Assembly (NCBI RefSeq): GCF_000237325.1
Contig: NC_017542.1
Location: 239,001-303,000, forward strand
Direction of reading: 5' to 3'
DNA: 64,000 bases
Source: Paenibacillus polymyxa M1
GTDB taxonomy: Bacteria; Bacillota; Bacilli; Paenibacillales; Paenibacillaceae
The notes beneath the pieces are model-generated. The model was given only the letters and a program-made list of their open reading frames with translations, was not told where the DNA came from and ran no database searches. Positions 63,344 to 64,000 of the stretch are shown here, piece by piece (position 1 is the first letter of the stretch; the number at the start of each line of letters is the position of its first letter). Made by a program: the position numbers and the translations under genes.

Positions 63344-64000
63344 ATGCCGGTTATCGAATACAAATGCCCCAACTGCGGCAGCGGCATGGTCTTTGACAGT
63401 GAGACAGGAATGTTATCTTGCCATAGCTGCGGAAGAGAGGACAACATCGATACGATTCCTGATCCTCTGACTAATCGTATTTTTTCAGAAGATGAAGCCC
63501 ATGAGTATCATTGCAATAACTGTGGAGCAGTGATTATGACCGAAGTGGAGACGAGTGCAACGGTGTGCAGCTTTTGTGGTTCTGCCGTGGTGCTGGGTGA
63601 TCGACTGACCGGAGAGCTAGCTCCGGCGCAAGTTATTCCTTTTTCGATCAGCAAGGAAGAAGCCATAGCTGCATTCAAAAAATGGTGCAAGAATGGCCGT
63701 CTGACACCGAACCGATTCATGATGGCCGACCGAATCAAGGGAATAACTGGTATGTATGTCCCCTTCTGGTTATATGAATTACATAATCATATTGAGGTTC
63801 AAGGTGAGGGTACCCAAGTGAGAACCTATACAAGCGGAGATTACGAATATACAGAAACGAAGCATTTTGATGTATATCGGAAAATCCGTTTAAATTATGT
63901 GAAGGTTCCGATTGATGCTGCGGAGAAAATGAATGACGAGCTGATGGATAAATTGGAGCCTTTTCCCTATGATCAGCTCAAGCCTTTTAAAACGCCATAT
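63344..64000 (+). CDS. YdjG-like zinc-ribbon protein, N-terminal part
   Basis: ATG after AAGAGGTGAGCAG; the frame runs past the window end (219 residues seen). Two zinc ribbons: YKCPNCGSGMVF with LSCHSCGRED, and YHCNNCGAVIM with TVCSFCGSAVV. Next comes PAQVIPFSISKEEAIAAFKKW, typical of the YdjG family that recruits PspA to the membrane. It forms one operon with the preceding gene. Confidence 0.88.
   Translation, partial: MPVIEYKCPNCGSGMVFDSETGMLSCHSCGREDNIDTIPDPLTNRIFSEDEAHEYHCNNCGAVIMTEVETSATVCSFCGSAVVLGDRLTGELAPAQVIPFSISKEEAIAAFKKWCKNGRLTPNRFMMADRIKGITGMYVPFWLYELHNHIEVQGEGTQVRTYTSGDYEYTETKHFDVYRKIRLNYVKVPIDAAEKMNDELMDKLEPFPYDQLKPFKTPY

Noticed and set aside
1..64000. CRISPR array
   Set aside because: No series of regularly spaced identical repeats was seen; the repeats found are dispersed hairpins, att copies or a gene duplication.

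Overview
The window looks like a chromosomal segment of a Paenibacillus (P. polymyxa-like) or close relative. The reasons are low to moderate G+C, strong AGGAGG ribosome sites, TTG/GTG starts, a PspA/YdjG pair, a GntR-linked phosphoketolase, a stalk-type copper amine oxidase N-terminal protein, and a YezG-type immunity protein. The species is inferred from gene content, not proven.

Layout. Bases 1 to about 28.45 kb are accessory DNA ending in a tyrosine integrase, a toxin-antitoxin pair and a 34-base copy of a tmRNA (ssrA) 3' end followed by its terminator. A second, shorter copy of that junction lies at 47.49 kb and is split by an IS3-family element. I read this as two islands stacked at the ssrA 3' end: island 1 (window start to 28.45 kb) and island 2 (28.45 to 48.83 kb). 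From 48.83 kb the DNA looks like backbone: a VgrG/PAAR-like injection module, a DoxX/dioxygenase group, a glycosyltransferase, a phosphoketolase with its GntR regulator, a frameshifted aldo-keto reductase, and pspA-ydjG.

Island 1, left part (0-13.6 kb), holds a candidate DNA- or tRNA-modification and defence locus. It contains the end of a VUT/YhhQ-type queuosine-precursor transporter and two proteins with tRNA-guanine transglycosylase (TGT) signatures, both keeping the aspartates and the CxCx2C...H zinc site. It also has two unrecognised proteins, a 1059-residue P-loop ATPase, and a separately transcribed AddB-like iron-sulfur nuclease plus UvrD/AddA-like helicase. This resembles the 7-deazaguanine (Dpd) logic but has a different gene set. 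The right part has a RadC-like protein, an XRE regulator, membrane and secreted proteins, a D5-type primase-helicase, an excisionase-like protein and an integrase. Between them lies a long gene-poor stretch with a GC-rich purine tract that folds and an 85-base hairpin.

Island 2 carries the most unusual locus: a lasso-like RiPP cluster (31.2-38.0 kb). Two tandem 22-residue precursors have an almost complete lasso-type leader (YxxP, L, and Thr two residues before the predicted cut) but only a four-residue predicted core, DGGH. Around them are a methyltransferase, a PqqD-type leader-binding protein, an unrecognised 168-residue protein where a B2 protease would be expected, an asparagine-synthetase-like enzyme with an intact Cys2 glutaminase and a winged-helix C-terminal extension, a JmjC/cupin-type oxygenase, an MFS exporter and a GNAT acetyltransferase. 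Island 2 also has a decayed peptide-sensing regulator followed by an intact Phr-like peptide, four copies of a hairpin repeat, an AT-hook/MerR-like regulator, a ParA operon with a HEPN-like protein, and a PD-(D/E)XK nuclease candidate.
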